The notes beneath the pieces are model-generated. The model was not told the DNA's origin, did no database searches, and saw nothing but the letters and a program-made list of their open reading frames with translations. From Chitinophaga eiseniae (GTDB lineage: Bacteria > Bacteroidota > Bacteroidia > Chitinophagales > Chitinophagaceae), in contig NZ_FUWZ01000011.1 of assembly GCF_900167135.1 (NCBI RefSeq), positions 3,001 to 47,258 of the forward strand: DNA of 44,258 bases, given 5' to 3'. Below, one piece after another: positions 8,933-16,591 of the stretch (within the stretch, counting starts at the first letter, position 1; each line of letters opens with the position of its first letter). A program made the position numbers and the translations under genes.

Positions 8933-8940
8933 TACTTTTG
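8933..8940 (+). promoter_or_regulatory. Bacteroidota-type -7 box upstream of the SDR gene
   Basis: TACTTTTG matches the TAnnTTTG consensus exactly and lies 19 bases before the SDR ATG. A TTG at 8904-8906 could be the -33 element, although the spacing is about three bases too long. The SDR gene may thus have its own promoter, activated by the upstream AraC protein. Confidence 0.45.
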
Positions 8941-8959
8941 CTTTATAAAATTCACAGAA

Positions 8960-9697
8960 ATGAAATTTGCATTAGTAACAGGAGCCAACAAAGGCATTGG
9001 CTTTGAAATCGCAGAACAACTTGCTCAAAAAGGAATTTATGTATACCTCGGCAGCCGTAATTTGGAAAACGGTGCTGAAGCTGTCAGTAAATTAAAAGCG
9101 AAGGGATTCAACAACGCAGAGGCTGTCCAGCTCGACGTCACAGATGATGCATCTGTTATTAAGGCCAGCAAAGAAATAGGTAAAAAAACAGAAGTATTGG
9201 ATATCCTTATTAATAATGCGGGTATTTATGGAGGCTATCCGCAAGCGGCTACTGACGCGACCATTGACCAGTTCAAAGCAACTTATGATGCAAATGTTTA
9301 CGGTGTGGTGCGGGTTACACAGGCATTTATTGGTTTATTAAAAAAGTCGGCTGAGCCCCGTATTGTAAATGTTAGTTCAAGCCAGGGCTCCATTACCCTT
9401 CACAGCGACCCCACCTATCAATACTACGACTATAAAGGCGTTGTATACCTCTCTTCAAAATCGGCCCTGAATATGTACACCGTTGTTCTGGCGTACGAAT
9501 TTAAAAATACCAGCTTCAAAATAAATGCCGTTTGCCCGGGATATACAAAAACAGATTTTAATGGGCATCGTGGGTCCGGGTCCGTTAAAGATGCCGGAAA
9601 ACGGGTCGTAAAATATGCCTTAATTGACAACGATGGTCCTACAGGGAAATTTTTCAGTGAGGAGAATAACCCGGAAACAGGAGAAATACCCTGGTAA
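8960..9697 (+). CDS. Short-chain dehydrogenase/reductase (SDR)
   Basis: 245 residues from ATG at 8960. It shows the classical SDR set: TGANKGIG near the N terminus for NAD(P) binding, LDVTDD for the adenine ring, INNAG, the catalytic Ser in NVSSSQGS, and the YxxxK pair in YLSSKSALN, followed by VCPGYTKTDF. The Arg after the glycine motif (GSRN) favours NADP(H). Length is normal for a classical SDR. Plant and bacterial carbonyl reductases of this subtype reduce small aldehydes or ketones, but the substrate here is unknown. It is probably regulated by the AraC gene just upstream. Confidence 0.94.
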   Translation: MKFALVTGANKGIGFEIAEQLAQKGIYVYLGSRNLENGAEAVSKLKAKGFNNAEAVQLDVTDDASVIKASKEIGKKTEVLDILINNAGIYGGYPQAATDATIDQFKATYDANVYGVVRVTQAFIGLLKKSAEPRIVNVSSSQGSITLHSDPTYQYYDYKGVVYLSSKSALNMYTVVLAYEFKNTSFKINAVCPGYTKTDFNGHRGSGSVKDAGKRVVKYALIDNDGPTGKFFSEENNPETGEIPW

Positions 9698-9712
9698 CTT
9701 CTGCCGGAGTCG

Positions 9713-9769
9713 ATACCGGGGAGATGTGGCAGGAGCTCCTCCACCAGGGTTGATTTTCCCACCCGGTAT
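9713..9769. terminator. Candidate bidirectional terminator between convergent genes
   Basis: ATACCGGG (9713-9720) pairs with CCCGGTAT (9762-9769) and encloses a GTGG...CCAC arm with the AGGAGCTCCT palindrome. It lies in the 142-base gap between the convergent SDR and molybdenum hydroxylase genes. There is no clear T tract, so the terminator function is tentative. Confidence 0.35.
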
Positions 9770-9839
9770 TGCTATCCTCATCGCTTAATCAGCCCGTTTA
9801 TGGGGAGCAGGTAATAAACTGCCGCCATTAGATAAATGA

Positions 9840-12131
9840 TCAGGCATTCATATCTATCGGAAGCGTGTAAATACGTTTCCCGGTTGCCTTATAGATCGCA
9901 TTGCATAGCGCAGGCGTAAAGGGCGGCACAGGCGGTTCTCCTATACCTGTCGGTTTTGCAGTGCTTTCCACGATGTGCACGTGGATCTGCCCCGGTGATT
10001 CCGGCATCCGGATGATCTGGTAGCCATCGAAATTGTTCTGCTCTACCTGCCCGTTTTTCACGGTGATCATGCTTTTGAGGGCAAGACTCGCAGAAAACTG
10101 GGCGCCACCTTCAAACTGCGATCTGATGCGGTCCACGTTCACCGCCAGGCCACAATCCACGGCGTAGTATACGTTAGGGATGGTGATTTTATTATTTGTG
10201 TCCACCATTACTTCCACTACGCAGGCTACGTAGGTAAGGAAACTTTTGTGCGCGGCAAACCCGAGCCCGGAACCTTTAGGCAGGTCTTTTCCCCAGCCGG
10301 ATTCCTTAGCCACGCGGCGGATCACTTCTTTCATGCGGGCAATTTCCCAGGGATAACTGGCAATATCCTCTCCATAATTGGGGTAGGTAGTTTTTACCAG
10401 TTCATCGTTGAAAGTAATATTGCGGTCTTCCCCAAGAAGCTCCAGCGCATTGGATACGGGGTCCATTCCCCTGGCTTCCGCCACCTCATCCATCATAGTG
10501 GCAGCGGCAAAAGCCTGTGGGATATTGCGTACAGACCTCAGCCAGCCTATGCGCAGATGCGCTTTGGCGTCGTGCGTTTCCACGTTGATAGCGGGAACAT
10601 CATACGGAAAATCAGTTGCGCCCAGCCCCAGTTCTCCATCGCTTGGTTGTACTACGGCACTATCTTCTGTGGCGGAAATGGAGGGATAGGCAATGTGATG
10701 GTCCCAGCCGCTCAGTTTATTCTGGTTGTCGATGGTGGCAACGATCCGTTGCACACTCAATGCATGGAAATAATCGTGATGAATATCGTCTTCCCTGGTC
10801 CATTGTACCTTTACGGGAAACCCGGATTCCTTTGCCAGCAAGGCTGCCTCCACGATGAAGTCCGGCTTGGATTTCCGGCCGAATGCACCGCCCAGCAAAG
10901 TTACATTTACCTTTACTTTGTCCACCTGGAATGCCAATGCTTCAGCTACCGCTTCCCGTGCTCCCTGCGGATTTTGTGTGCAGGCCCAGATTTCACAGCT
11001 ATCATTTTTCACAACGGCGAGGGCTGCAGGTGGTTCTAAGGTGGCGTGTGCGAGATAAGGCGCCACATAAGTATGATCAATCACTTTTTTCGCAGCGGCT
11101 TTGGCAGCCTGGAAGTTGCCACGTTTTCTGCGCACCGTCCCGTTTTTGGTCACCTCCTGTTTTAACGTTTCGATCTGTTTGGCTGAATCGTAGCCGGCAT
11201 TGGGCCCCAGGTCCCATTCCACTTCCAGCAGATCGCGGGCTTTGATCGCCGCCCAGGTATTTTCCGCGATAACGGCCACGCCGCTCAGGGGTTTGCTCAA
11301 GGTGGCCGGCAAGCCCGGGCCTTTAATAGCAATCACTTTGATCACACCGGGGATGGCACGGGCTTTTGTATCATCGAACGACTTTACGGCGCCTCCCACA
11401 ACGGGACATCTTTTAATAACGGCTATTTTCATCCCGTCGGTCACGGCATCGATGCCAAAAACAGCTTTGCCGGTAATGATATCGTGCAGGTCCACAATAG
11501 GCGTTTCCTTCCCTATCATGTTGAACTTGCTGTTATCCTTTAATTTTATTTCGCTTACGGCGGGAACGGGCAACGACTTCGCCGCTTCCACCAGCTCTCC
11601 GAAATTCAGCTTTTTGCCGGAGCCCTTGTGGACCACCTGTCCTTTTTCGGTATCACATTCTTCAGCAGGTACTTTCCACCGCTGTGCGGCGGCCCTGATC
11701 AATAGCAGCCTGGCGACAGCGCCCGCTTCCCGCATGGGTTTGTAGAATTGCCTGATGGAAAAGGAGCCATCCGTATTTTGATTGCCATATTTTTTTTCAT
11801 CTCCTTCCGCCTGAACGATGCGGACGGTATTCCAGTCGGCCCCCAGCTCGTCCGCCACAATCAATGGAAGAGAGGTCCGTATCCCCTGCCCCATTTCGGA
11901 ACGGTGTGCAACAATCGTCACTTTACCATCCGAGCCAATCTGCAGGTAAACGTTGGGCGCGATGCTAACGATCTTTTTACCTTTTTCATTACAGCTAAAG
12001 AAACTTACGCCGAGTACGAGCCCGCCGGTAAGCAGGCCGCCCACCTTCAGGAAATCTCTCCTGGAAGCGCTGAAAACTTCGGTAGCAATATTCTCGTTTT
12101 TCTTCTTTTGAAAAGGAGCGAATATTTTCAT
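9840..12131 (-). CDS. Xanthine dehydrogenase-family molybdopterin-binding subunit (IorB-like), Tat-exported
   Basis: 763 residues. The N terminus has a twin-arginine motif (SRRDFLKVGG, about residues 23-32), a hydrophobic stretch, and then FFSCNEK, which could serve as a lipobox, so the enzyme is probably exported folded and perhaps lipid-anchored. Molybdenum-cofactor subunit motifs follow: HRSEMGQGIRTSLP, LEPPAALA, LLGGAFGRKSKPDF and TGIGEPPVPPFTPALCNAIY near the end. It forms a pair with the upstream 2Fe-2S subunit (29-base gap). A two-subunit enzyme without an FAD subunit resembles isoquinoline 1-oxidoreductase-type dehydrogenases, which hydroxylate N-heterocycles or oxidise aldehydes and pass electrons to the respiratory chain. 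The actual substrate is unknown. Confidence 0.93.
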   Translation of the reverse strand: MKIFAPFQKKKNENIATEVFSASRRDFLKVGGLLTGGLVLGVSFFSCNEKGKKIVSIAPNVYLQIGSDGKVTIVAHRSEMGQGIRTSLPLIVADELGADWNTVRIVQAEGDEKKYGNQNTDGSFSIRQFYKPMREAGAVARLLLIRAAAQRWKVPAEECDTEKGQVVHKGSGKKLNFGELVEAAKSLPVPAVSEIKLKDNSKFNMIGKETPIVDLHDIITGKAVFGIDAVTDGMKIAVIKRCPVVGGAVKSFDDTKARAIPGVIKVIAIKGPGLPATLSKPLSGVAVIAENTWAAIKARDLLEVEWDLGPNAGYDSAKQIETLKQEVTKNGTVRRKRGNFQAAKAAAKKVIDHTYVAPYLAHATLEPPAALAVVKNDSCEIWACTQNPQGAREAVAEALAFQVDKVKVNVTLLGGAFGRKSKPDFIVEAALLAKESGFPVKVQWTREDDIHHDYFHALSVQRIVATIDNQNKLSGWDHHIAYPSISATEDSAVVQPSDGELGLGATDFPYDVPAINVETHDAKAHLRIGWLRSVRNIPQAFAAATMMDEVAEARGMDPVSNALELLGEDRNITFNDELVKTTYPNYGEDIASYPWEIARMKEVIRRVAKESGWGKDLPKGSGLGFAAHKSFLTYVACVVEVMVDTNNKITIPNVYYAVDCGLAVNVDRIRSQFEGGAQFSASLALKSMITVKNGQVEQNNFDGYQIIRMPESPGQIHVHIVESTAKPTGIGEPPVPPFTPALCNAIYKATGKRIYTLPIDMNA

Positions 12132-12160
12132 GATTTGTACGCTGGTTAAGGATCAGGAAA

Positions 12161-12634
12161 TTATTTGGACGCCGACGACGAGGTGCCGGCTACCGCAGAA
12201 ATGGCCGCTTTGATCCGGTTGTAGGTCCCGCACCTGCAAAGGTTACCTTGCATAGTTTGCTCGATCTCCTGGCCGGAAGGGTGTGCGTTCCTTTTCAGCA
12301 ACGCCGCCGCATTCATGATCTGGCCGGTCTGGCAATAGCCGCATTGAGGCACCACAAATTTTTCCCAGGCTTGCTGCAAAGGGTGGTCCCCATCTTCCGA
12401 CAACCCTTCTATCGTGGTTATCCTGGCATCGCCGACACTGGAAATGGGATAACTGCAGGACCGGATGGCATCATCGTTAAGATGCACCGTACAGGCGCCA
12501 CAGAGGGCCTTGCCGCAGCCGAACTTAGTGCCTTTCAGGCCGATGACATCGCGGAGTACCCATAACAATGGCATATCTTCCAGCACATCCACTTCGTGCT
12601 TTTTGCCATTTACCTGAATTGAATATTTAGCCAT
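12161..12634 (-). CDS. (2Fe-2S)-binding subunit of molybdenum hydroxylase (IorA/CoxS-like)
   Basis: 157 residues from ATG at 12634; a longer reading from 12694 adds 20 unrelated residues. It has two iron-sulfur modules: a plant-ferredoxin-like cluster (FGCGKALCGACTVHL) and the C-terminal four-helix cluster (PQCGYCQTGQIM, GNLCRCGTYNRIK). This is the standard small subunit that relays electrons from the molybdenum site of the partner encoded 29 bases downstream. It is probably carried out of the cytoplasm with the Tat-tagged large subunit, as it has no signal of its own. A TTGCC-N6-GGCAA dyad 38-53 bases upstream of the ATG (12672-12687) is a possible operator. Confidence 0.94.
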   Translation of the reverse strand: MAKYSIQVNGKKHEVDVLEDMPLLWVLRDVIGLKGTKFGCGKALCGACTVHLNDDAIRSCSYPISSVGDARITTIEGLSEDGDHPLQQAWEKFVVPQCGYCQTGQIMNAAALLKRNAHPSGQEIEQTMQGNLCRCGTYNRIKAAISAVAGTSSSASK

Positions 12635-12796
12635 AATATTCCGTTTAAAAGTAGCGCAGTAAAAGGTTGGATTGCCACATTCGGCAAAAACCATCTTAAT
12701 TTAAGGCATTCAGTTAAGAAAAAGAAATGAAAAGTCAGGAAATTCCGGCTGTCGCAAGGAAGGACTAACGTATATGGATATCTGCGGAAACAAAAG

Positions 12797-12834
12797 AATA
12801 ACGCAGTGACCTGTAAACAGGCTACTGCGTTATT
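12797..12834 (-). terminator. Hairpin terminator of the MFS transporter gene
   Basis: AATAACGCAGT (12797-12807) and ACTGCGTTATT (12824-12834) form an 11-bp stem topped by a second CCTGT/ACAGG stem. On the minus strand it lies 27 bases after the MFS stop codon and is followed by a T-rich stretch (TCTTTTGTTT), which fits intrinsic termination. Confidence 0.75.
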
Positions 12835-12861
12835 CATTTATCAATCCGGATACGAAAGGGT

Positions 12862-14052
12862 TTATGCATGCATCATGCTGGCCATCGGCTCTTTCTCTGC
12901 CGCCACAGCGGGTACCGGCTGCTGATGCTTTTTACCGAATGTAACGAAGCTCAGACCGAGGTTTGCCGCCAGTAACCCTACGCTCATCCAAGCAACATAA
13001 TGCACGTCATACCTGGCAATGATCAAACCTCCCAGCATAGTGCCCAGGGAGATACCGATATTATAGCAGGATGTCAGCAGGCTATTTACAAATTCCAGCG
13101 CACTGTGAGGCACGGAACGGGTTGTGCGGATATTTCCGATCAGGAAACCGCCGGTATGGATAGCTCCCCAGAAAGAAAGCAGGATAACCATGGGAACAAA
13201 GAGGCCGCCGAAAATATAAGCCAGGACCTGCACGAATATAAGCGCCGTAAAAAATACGCGGGTAGTGAGCATGACGTTTTTACTTAAGGCCTTACCTGTA
13301 AGCCAGTTGCCCAGCACGCCCATGCCGCCAAATAAGAGCAGCATAACGCTGATCTGAACGCCGTTCATGTGGGTGACCTTTTCCATATAAGCTGCCAGGT
13401 AGCCGTAACTGGAAAACATTCCTGCCAGCATCAGGATGGTGGAAACAAGATTCAACCATAACAGGGGGCTTTTTAATACGTACAGCTGGCTGTCGCCTGC
13501 CGCCTTCCTGGTGGCCGGCATGGATGGCACATACAGGACCAGTCCGACGAATGCGATCAGGCTAACAAAACTTGCCAGGAAAAAGGAAGCCTGCCAGTTG
13601 CTGAAAAATTCAGCCGCATAAGTGGTGATCGGCACGCCCATCACCGTGGCTATGCTGACACCCGACATCACAATGGAAACCGCCTTGCTGCCTGACTCCT
13701 TGAATGCCGCAGCCAGTGATATATTCCAGAATAGCGGGTGCAGGAAGGCGGGTAAAATCCGGGCAATCATCAATACCGTGAAATTGGGGGCAAATGCCGA
13801 GAGAATGTTAGACACCACAAATACCGCCAATACGGTAGACATCAGCAGCTTGCGGTTGACGTTGACCGTCAGTGCTGTTATAAACGGAGATGATACCGCC
13901 ACCGTCAGCGCAAATGCACTTAAGAGCCAACCTGCCGTTTCCAGGGAAACATGAAACACCTGAGCCAGATTAGGTAATACACCTATAACGCCAAATTCCG
14001 TTGTGATAATGCCAAAAGCTCCCAGCGCCATTGCGTATATGGATTTTTTCAT
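12862..14052 (-). CDS. MFS drug/sugar efflux transporter (AraJ/YdhP-like)
   Basis: 396 residues, about 12 hydrophobic segments, typical of the 12-helix drug:H+ antiporter family. The N terminus (MALGAFGIITTEFGVIGVLPNLAQ) carries the T-E-F motif of AraJ/YdhP-type efflux pumps, and helix 4-5 contains ARILPAFLHPLFWNISLAAA. It is 78 bases downstream of an ArsR-family repressor gene on the same strand and is most likely its regulatory target, forming a two-gene efflux operon closed by a strong hairpin. The exported compound is unknown; nothing ties it to the peptide clusters beyond proximity. Confidence 0.92.
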   Translation of the reverse strand: MKKSIYAMALGAFGIITTEFGVIGVLPNLAQVFHVSLETAGWLLSAFALTVAVSSPFITALTVNVNRKLLMSTVLAVFVVSNILSAFAPNFTVLMIARILPAFLHPLFWNISLAAAFKESGSKAVSIVMSGVSIATVMGVPITTYAAEFFSNWQASFFLASFVSLIAFVGLVLYVPSMPATRKAAGDSQLYVLKSPLLWLNLVSTILMLAGMFSSYGYLAAYMEKVTHMNGVQISVMLLLFGGMGVLGNWLTGKALSKNVMLTTRVFFTALIFVQVLAYIFGGLFVPMVILLSFWGAIHTGGFLIGNIRTTRSVPHSALEFVNSLLTSCYNIGISLGTMLGGLIIARYDVHYVAWMSVGLLAANLGLSFVTFGKKHQQPVPAVAAEKEPMASMMHA

Positions 14053-14130
14053 AAATTTTTAGTTTGAAACATTTGAATGTATCTATATAATAAAGGTCAT
14101 GATATAACAGGATCCGGCGTTTTAAGAAAA

Positions 14131-14406
14131 TCAGCCCCTCAGCAAATTCAGGCTGGCGATATAGTCGGCCAGCACTTCCTGGTTTAAAATGTATTTGATA
14201 TTCCTTCCTTCTTTCTCAGGTATGAGCAGATCTGCCTCCACCAGCTGTTTCAGGTGGTGGGAAACGGAAGGCTGGGTAAGGTCAAGCATATCGGTTATCT
14301 CTGCACAGTACAAACATCCCTGTTTCTTCCTGATTTCCTGCAGTATGGTAATCCTGCTGGCATCACTTAACGCACGGGATATTTTCTCAAATTTCTTATT
14401 GTCCAT
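14131..14406 (-). CDS. ArsR-family winged-helix repressor
   Basis: 91 residues from ATG at 14406; the frame extends upstream to 14475 but only into the promoter and operator. The fold is clear: ISRALSDASRITILQEI, a CLYCAEITDMLDLTQPSVSHHL recognition segment, and EKEGRNIKYIL in the wing. The LYCAEI cysteines resemble but do not match the metal-binding ELCVC box of true ArsR proteins, so a metal ligand is uncertain. It is the first gene of an operon with the MFS pump, and a dyad at its own promoter suggests autorepression. Confidence 0.92.
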   Translation of the reverse strand: MDNKKFEKISRALSDASRITILQEIRKKQGCLYCAEITDMLDLTQPSVSHHLKQLVEADLLIPEKEGRNIKYILNQEVLADYIASLNLLRG

Positions 14407-14430
14407 CCGGAAAATAAATTGATTCCGGAG

Positions 14431-14471
14431 CAAAGATAAGCGGAAATATAGAAACATATAAATATTTCTAT
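14431..14471 (-). promoter_or_regulatory. Promoter and dyad operator of the ArsR-MFS operon
   Basis: On the minus strand TATCTTTG (14438-14431) matches the Bacteroidota -7 box and lies 25 bases before the ATG. Just upstream is a 24-bp imperfect palindrome (14448-14471) with ATAGAAA and TTTCTAT ends and an ATAT-rich centre, the usual form of an ArsR site. It covers the region where the -33 element should be, so binding would block RNA polymerase. Confidence 0.6.
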
Positions 14472-14588
14472 GCAAAAAGTTAAAATGATAATAGGGTGAC
14501 AGATAACCACAAATGGAAATACGTTGAAGATTTGGCCACCATAGCTAAAATGAGCGCAGGGTCCAAATTTGTTGGCGGGGTCAGCACA

Positions 14589-14608
14589 AACGACAAAAGC
14601 CTGTCGTT
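14589..14608 (-). terminator. Candidate hairpin at the end of the SnoaL-like gene
   Basis: AACGACA (14589-14595) pairs with TGTCGTT (14602-14608) and overlaps the TAA stop codon of the SnoaL-like gene. There is no T tract after it on the minus strand, so it may protect the mRNA 3' end or terminate weakly. Confidence 0.4.
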
Positions 14609-14984
14609 ATTTCGAGTTCTTCATAAAAGTCTGTGTATCAAAAAAGATTGTCAGAGAGCTGAGTTTGCCATGATCAATTGTCCAGAATTCTGCCACATTC
14701 CCATTTACCCTGGCGCCATTTTGAAAAACGAAATCGTAATTGGCAATGACACTGGCTTTATCTCCCTCCACTATTACCTGTTGCACCCTCATACTTTCAA
14801 AACGCTGCGAAAAGCGCCTGATAATTTCAATATAGGCTTGCTTTCCCATAACAGGGGCCGGGTTTGTCATGTCCCCGCCAATGAACCGGAAGTCATCAGA
14901 CAAGGTATGCTCCCAATCGCCTTTCCCGGAGAATCCGTCATAATAGGCCTCCAATAGTTTTTTCGCTTCAGAAGAGTTTTCCAT
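14607..14984 (-). CDS. SnoaL/NTF2-like small protein
   Basis: 125 residues with the cone-shaped NTF2-like pattern: an N-terminal helix (AKKLLEAYYDGFSGKGDWEHTL), LSDDFRFIGG, a middle helix (KQAYIEIIRRFSQRF) and strands ending in FWTIDHGKLSSLTIFFDTQTF. Members of this fold act as cyclases, isomerases or ligand binders, and many are uncharacterised. It is transcribed divergently from an HxlR regulator, and its promoter is covered by two copies of a likely HxlR operator, so it is probably an inducible stress or detoxification gene. No specific reaction can be assigned. Confidence 0.88.
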   Translation of the reverse strand: MENSSEAKKLLEAYYDGFSGKGDWEHTLSDDFRFIGGDMTNPAPVMGKQAYIEIIRRFSQRFESMRVQQVIVEGDKASVIANYDFVFQNGARVNGNVAEFWTIDHGKLSSLTIFFDTQTFMKNSK

Positions 14985-15015
14985 GATAAGTTAGTTTGAA
15001 ATGGATAAATTTGTT

Positions 15016-15065
15016 ATTGCAAAATACAATAACAAATATAAAAAGAAATTGCAAAATGCAATAAC
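15016..15065. promoter_or_regulatory. SnoaL promoter with two tandem HxlR-type operators
   Basis: Two near-identical 18-base copies of ATTGCAAAAT(A/G)CAATAAC begin at 15016 and 15048, 32 bases apart, about three helical turns. The second contains a perfect ATTGCA-AAA-TGCAAT dyad. On the minus strand TATATTTG (15040-15033) is an exact -7 box with TTG 18 bases upstream. One operator overlaps the -33 element; the other follows the -7 box. Confidence 0.7.
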
Positions 15066-15076
15066 TTAGTTTATTT

Positions 15077-15484
15077 ATGGAAAACAAAAGGTCCGATTGT
15101 CCGATCAGTTGCTCATTGGAGATATTTGGCGACAAATGGTCGTTATTGATCATTCGTGATATTATGTTACGAGAAAAAGTATCCTTCAGCGAATTTTTAG
15201 CGTCAGAAGAAAAGATTGCGACCAATATTCTCGTCAACAGGCTAAACCTTTTAGAATCGGAGAAAATCCTGGTAAAAGAAGTTTCGCCCTTAAACAAGTC
15301 AAAGTTCGTATATAGTCTCACTCAAAAAGGCGCCGACTTACTGCCGATTGTCATTGAGATAATGGATTGGGGCGCCAAATACAATAAAAACTGCCCCAGG
15401 AAAGAGCTGGGTAAACGAATTAAGAGCGATAAGCCGGCAGTTATTAAGGAGTTGAGCCTGGCGCTGAAAAAGAAAATAAAATAA
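15077..15484 (+). CDS. HxlR-family (MarR-like) winged-helix regulator
   Basis: 135 residues. It has the HxlR signature CPISCSLEIFGDKWSLLIIRDI with the conserved cysteine at position 8, then FSEFLASEEKIATNILVNRL for the recognition helix and KSKFVYSLTQKGADLLPIV for the wing. Several family members (YodB, HypR) sense quinones or oxidants through that cysteine; a second cysteine at position 12 is also present here. It starts 12 bases after the second tandem operator, so it likely represses both itself and the divergent SnoaL-like gene. Base composition is more AT-rich than the NRPS genes. Confidence 0.93.
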   Translation: MENKRSDCPISCSLEIFGDKWSLLIIRDIMLREKVSFSEFLASEEKIATNILVNRLNLLESEKILVKEVSPLNKSKFVYSLTQKGADLLPIVIEIMDWGAKYNKNCPRKELGKRIKSDKPAVIKELSLALKKKIK

Positions 15485-15541
15485 TGGTTGCCTGCCGGCA
15501 TTGCAGCGCTATGCGTCGCCCGCTATTACAGGAAAGCCTAA

Positions 15542-15573
15542 ATGACAAGGCGGCCTTTCAGCCGCCTTGTCAT
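15542..15573. terminator. Bidirectional hairpin terminator
   Basis: A 13-bp perfect stem (ATGACAAGGCGGC at 15542-15554, complement at 15561-15573) with a six-base loop lies between the convergent HxlR and DUF1080 genes. Flanking T tracts are weak, but the stem is long and GC-rich and the position is right for both genes. Confidence 0.65.
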
Positions 15574-15596
15574 GATGAAGATAAGCTACTCCCATC

Positions 15597-16397
15597 CTAT
15601 TTATTAACAGGACGCAGGTCCAGTATCCGGATATTCCTGAAATCCACCGGCTGCCCTTCACTTTGTAAAGCGATGTAACCTTCTGACAACAGCTTTCCGT
15701 CTATTTTCACCGCCGGGTCATAGTTATTGACCACACCACCGCCGATCTGGGGTTTTGAATACTGCAGCACCGTATCGCCATTGATGATATGCGTGATGAG
15801 TGAGTCGCCCAGTACGATCAGCTCCCCTCTCACCCATTGTTCGCCCTCGTATGTTTTGGATGAAGACTCAATACAGTGCTGCGGGTCCAGTTTTCCTTTA
15901 TATACGACGTTGGTCCCGGGAGAGCACATATTGCCGGTAGGGCGTGCATGGCCATCACCCAAACCGGCGAGCAGCTGCATTTCTACGGAAATCGGCCAGT
16001 CCTGTTCCTTTGGCATGGCGCGGGGGTCTTGCGAGTGAAACATTACACCACTGTTGAGCAGCGTATACTCCGGCGCAGAAGGATACCATTTCCCGACAAA
16101 GCGATACTCAAATTTCAGGTGATAATGCGAGAACGGCTGTTTATAATAGAGATGCCCAAACTGGTCGTTAAAATCACCATACTGATCATAACGCACTTTA
16201 ATGATGCTATCCTCCACCCGGAAGGTATTGCCAAAATTATCGCCTGCATCGTGATGGTGAATTTTTACGATCCAGTCGTTCAGGTCTTTGCCGTTAAACA
16301 GGCTTACCCATTGCGGGCTGTTTTCTTTTGCGGTTTGCTGGCAAGCCACGCAATACAGCAGCGGCAGTACGAGGAGATACGAAAGTCTGTTTTTCAT
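15597..16397 (-). CDS. DUF1080 (3-keto-disaccharide hydrolase-like) lipoprotein
   Basis: 266 residues from ATG at 16397; upstream in-frame residues do not look coding, and this start gives a lipoprotein signal (KNRLSYLLVLPLLYCVAC, Cys 19). The mature part matches the DUF1080 jelly-roll fold: WVSLFNGKDLNDWIVKI at the start, SHYHLKFEYRFVG, LLNSGVMFHSQDP, WPISVEMQLLAG, and VDFRNIRILDL at the end. Some family members hydrolyse 3-keto-glycosides; most in Bacteroidota are uncharacterised surface or periplasmic glycan-handling proteins. It stands alone; no SusCD pair is nearby. Confidence 0.92.
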   Translation of the reverse strand: MKNRLSYLLVLPLLYCVACQQTAKENSPQWVSLFNGKDLNDWIVKIHHHDAGDNFGNTFRVEDSIIKVRYDQYGDFNDQFGHLYYKQPFSHYHLKFEYRFVGKWYPSAPEYTLLNSGVMFHSQDPRAMPKEQDWPISVEMQLLAGLGDGHARPTGNMCSPGTNVVYKGKLDPQHCIESSSKTYEGEQWVRGELIVLGDSLITHIINGDTVLQYSKPQIGGGVVNNYDPAVKIDGKLLSEGYIALQSEGQPVDFRNIRILDLRPVNK

Positions 16398-16482
16398 ATG
16401 GGCGATATATATGTTCACTTTTACGGGCAAGCCTTTAAGATAGGGCAAAAACCTGGTAAATAAAACATAACAGCCGTTATCG

Positions 16483-16497
16483 CCGATAATTTATCGG
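16483..16497. promoter_or_regulatory. 15-bp perfect dyad upstream of the DUF1080 gene
   Basis: CCGATAA (16483-16489), one T, then TTATCGG (16491-16497). It lies about 86 bases upstream of the DUF1080 start and about 95 before the plus-strand hypothetical gene, so it could be an operator for either. A partial extra copy (GTTATCG) precedes it. Confidence 0.4.
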
Positions 16498-16591
16498 ACC
16501 TTTCAGCGGGCTGTCCTCCACATCACTCAGAAAAAAAGAGTAATTTGGAAATCTTTCAAGAAGGAAAGGCACGCAAGCATTAACCCAACTG

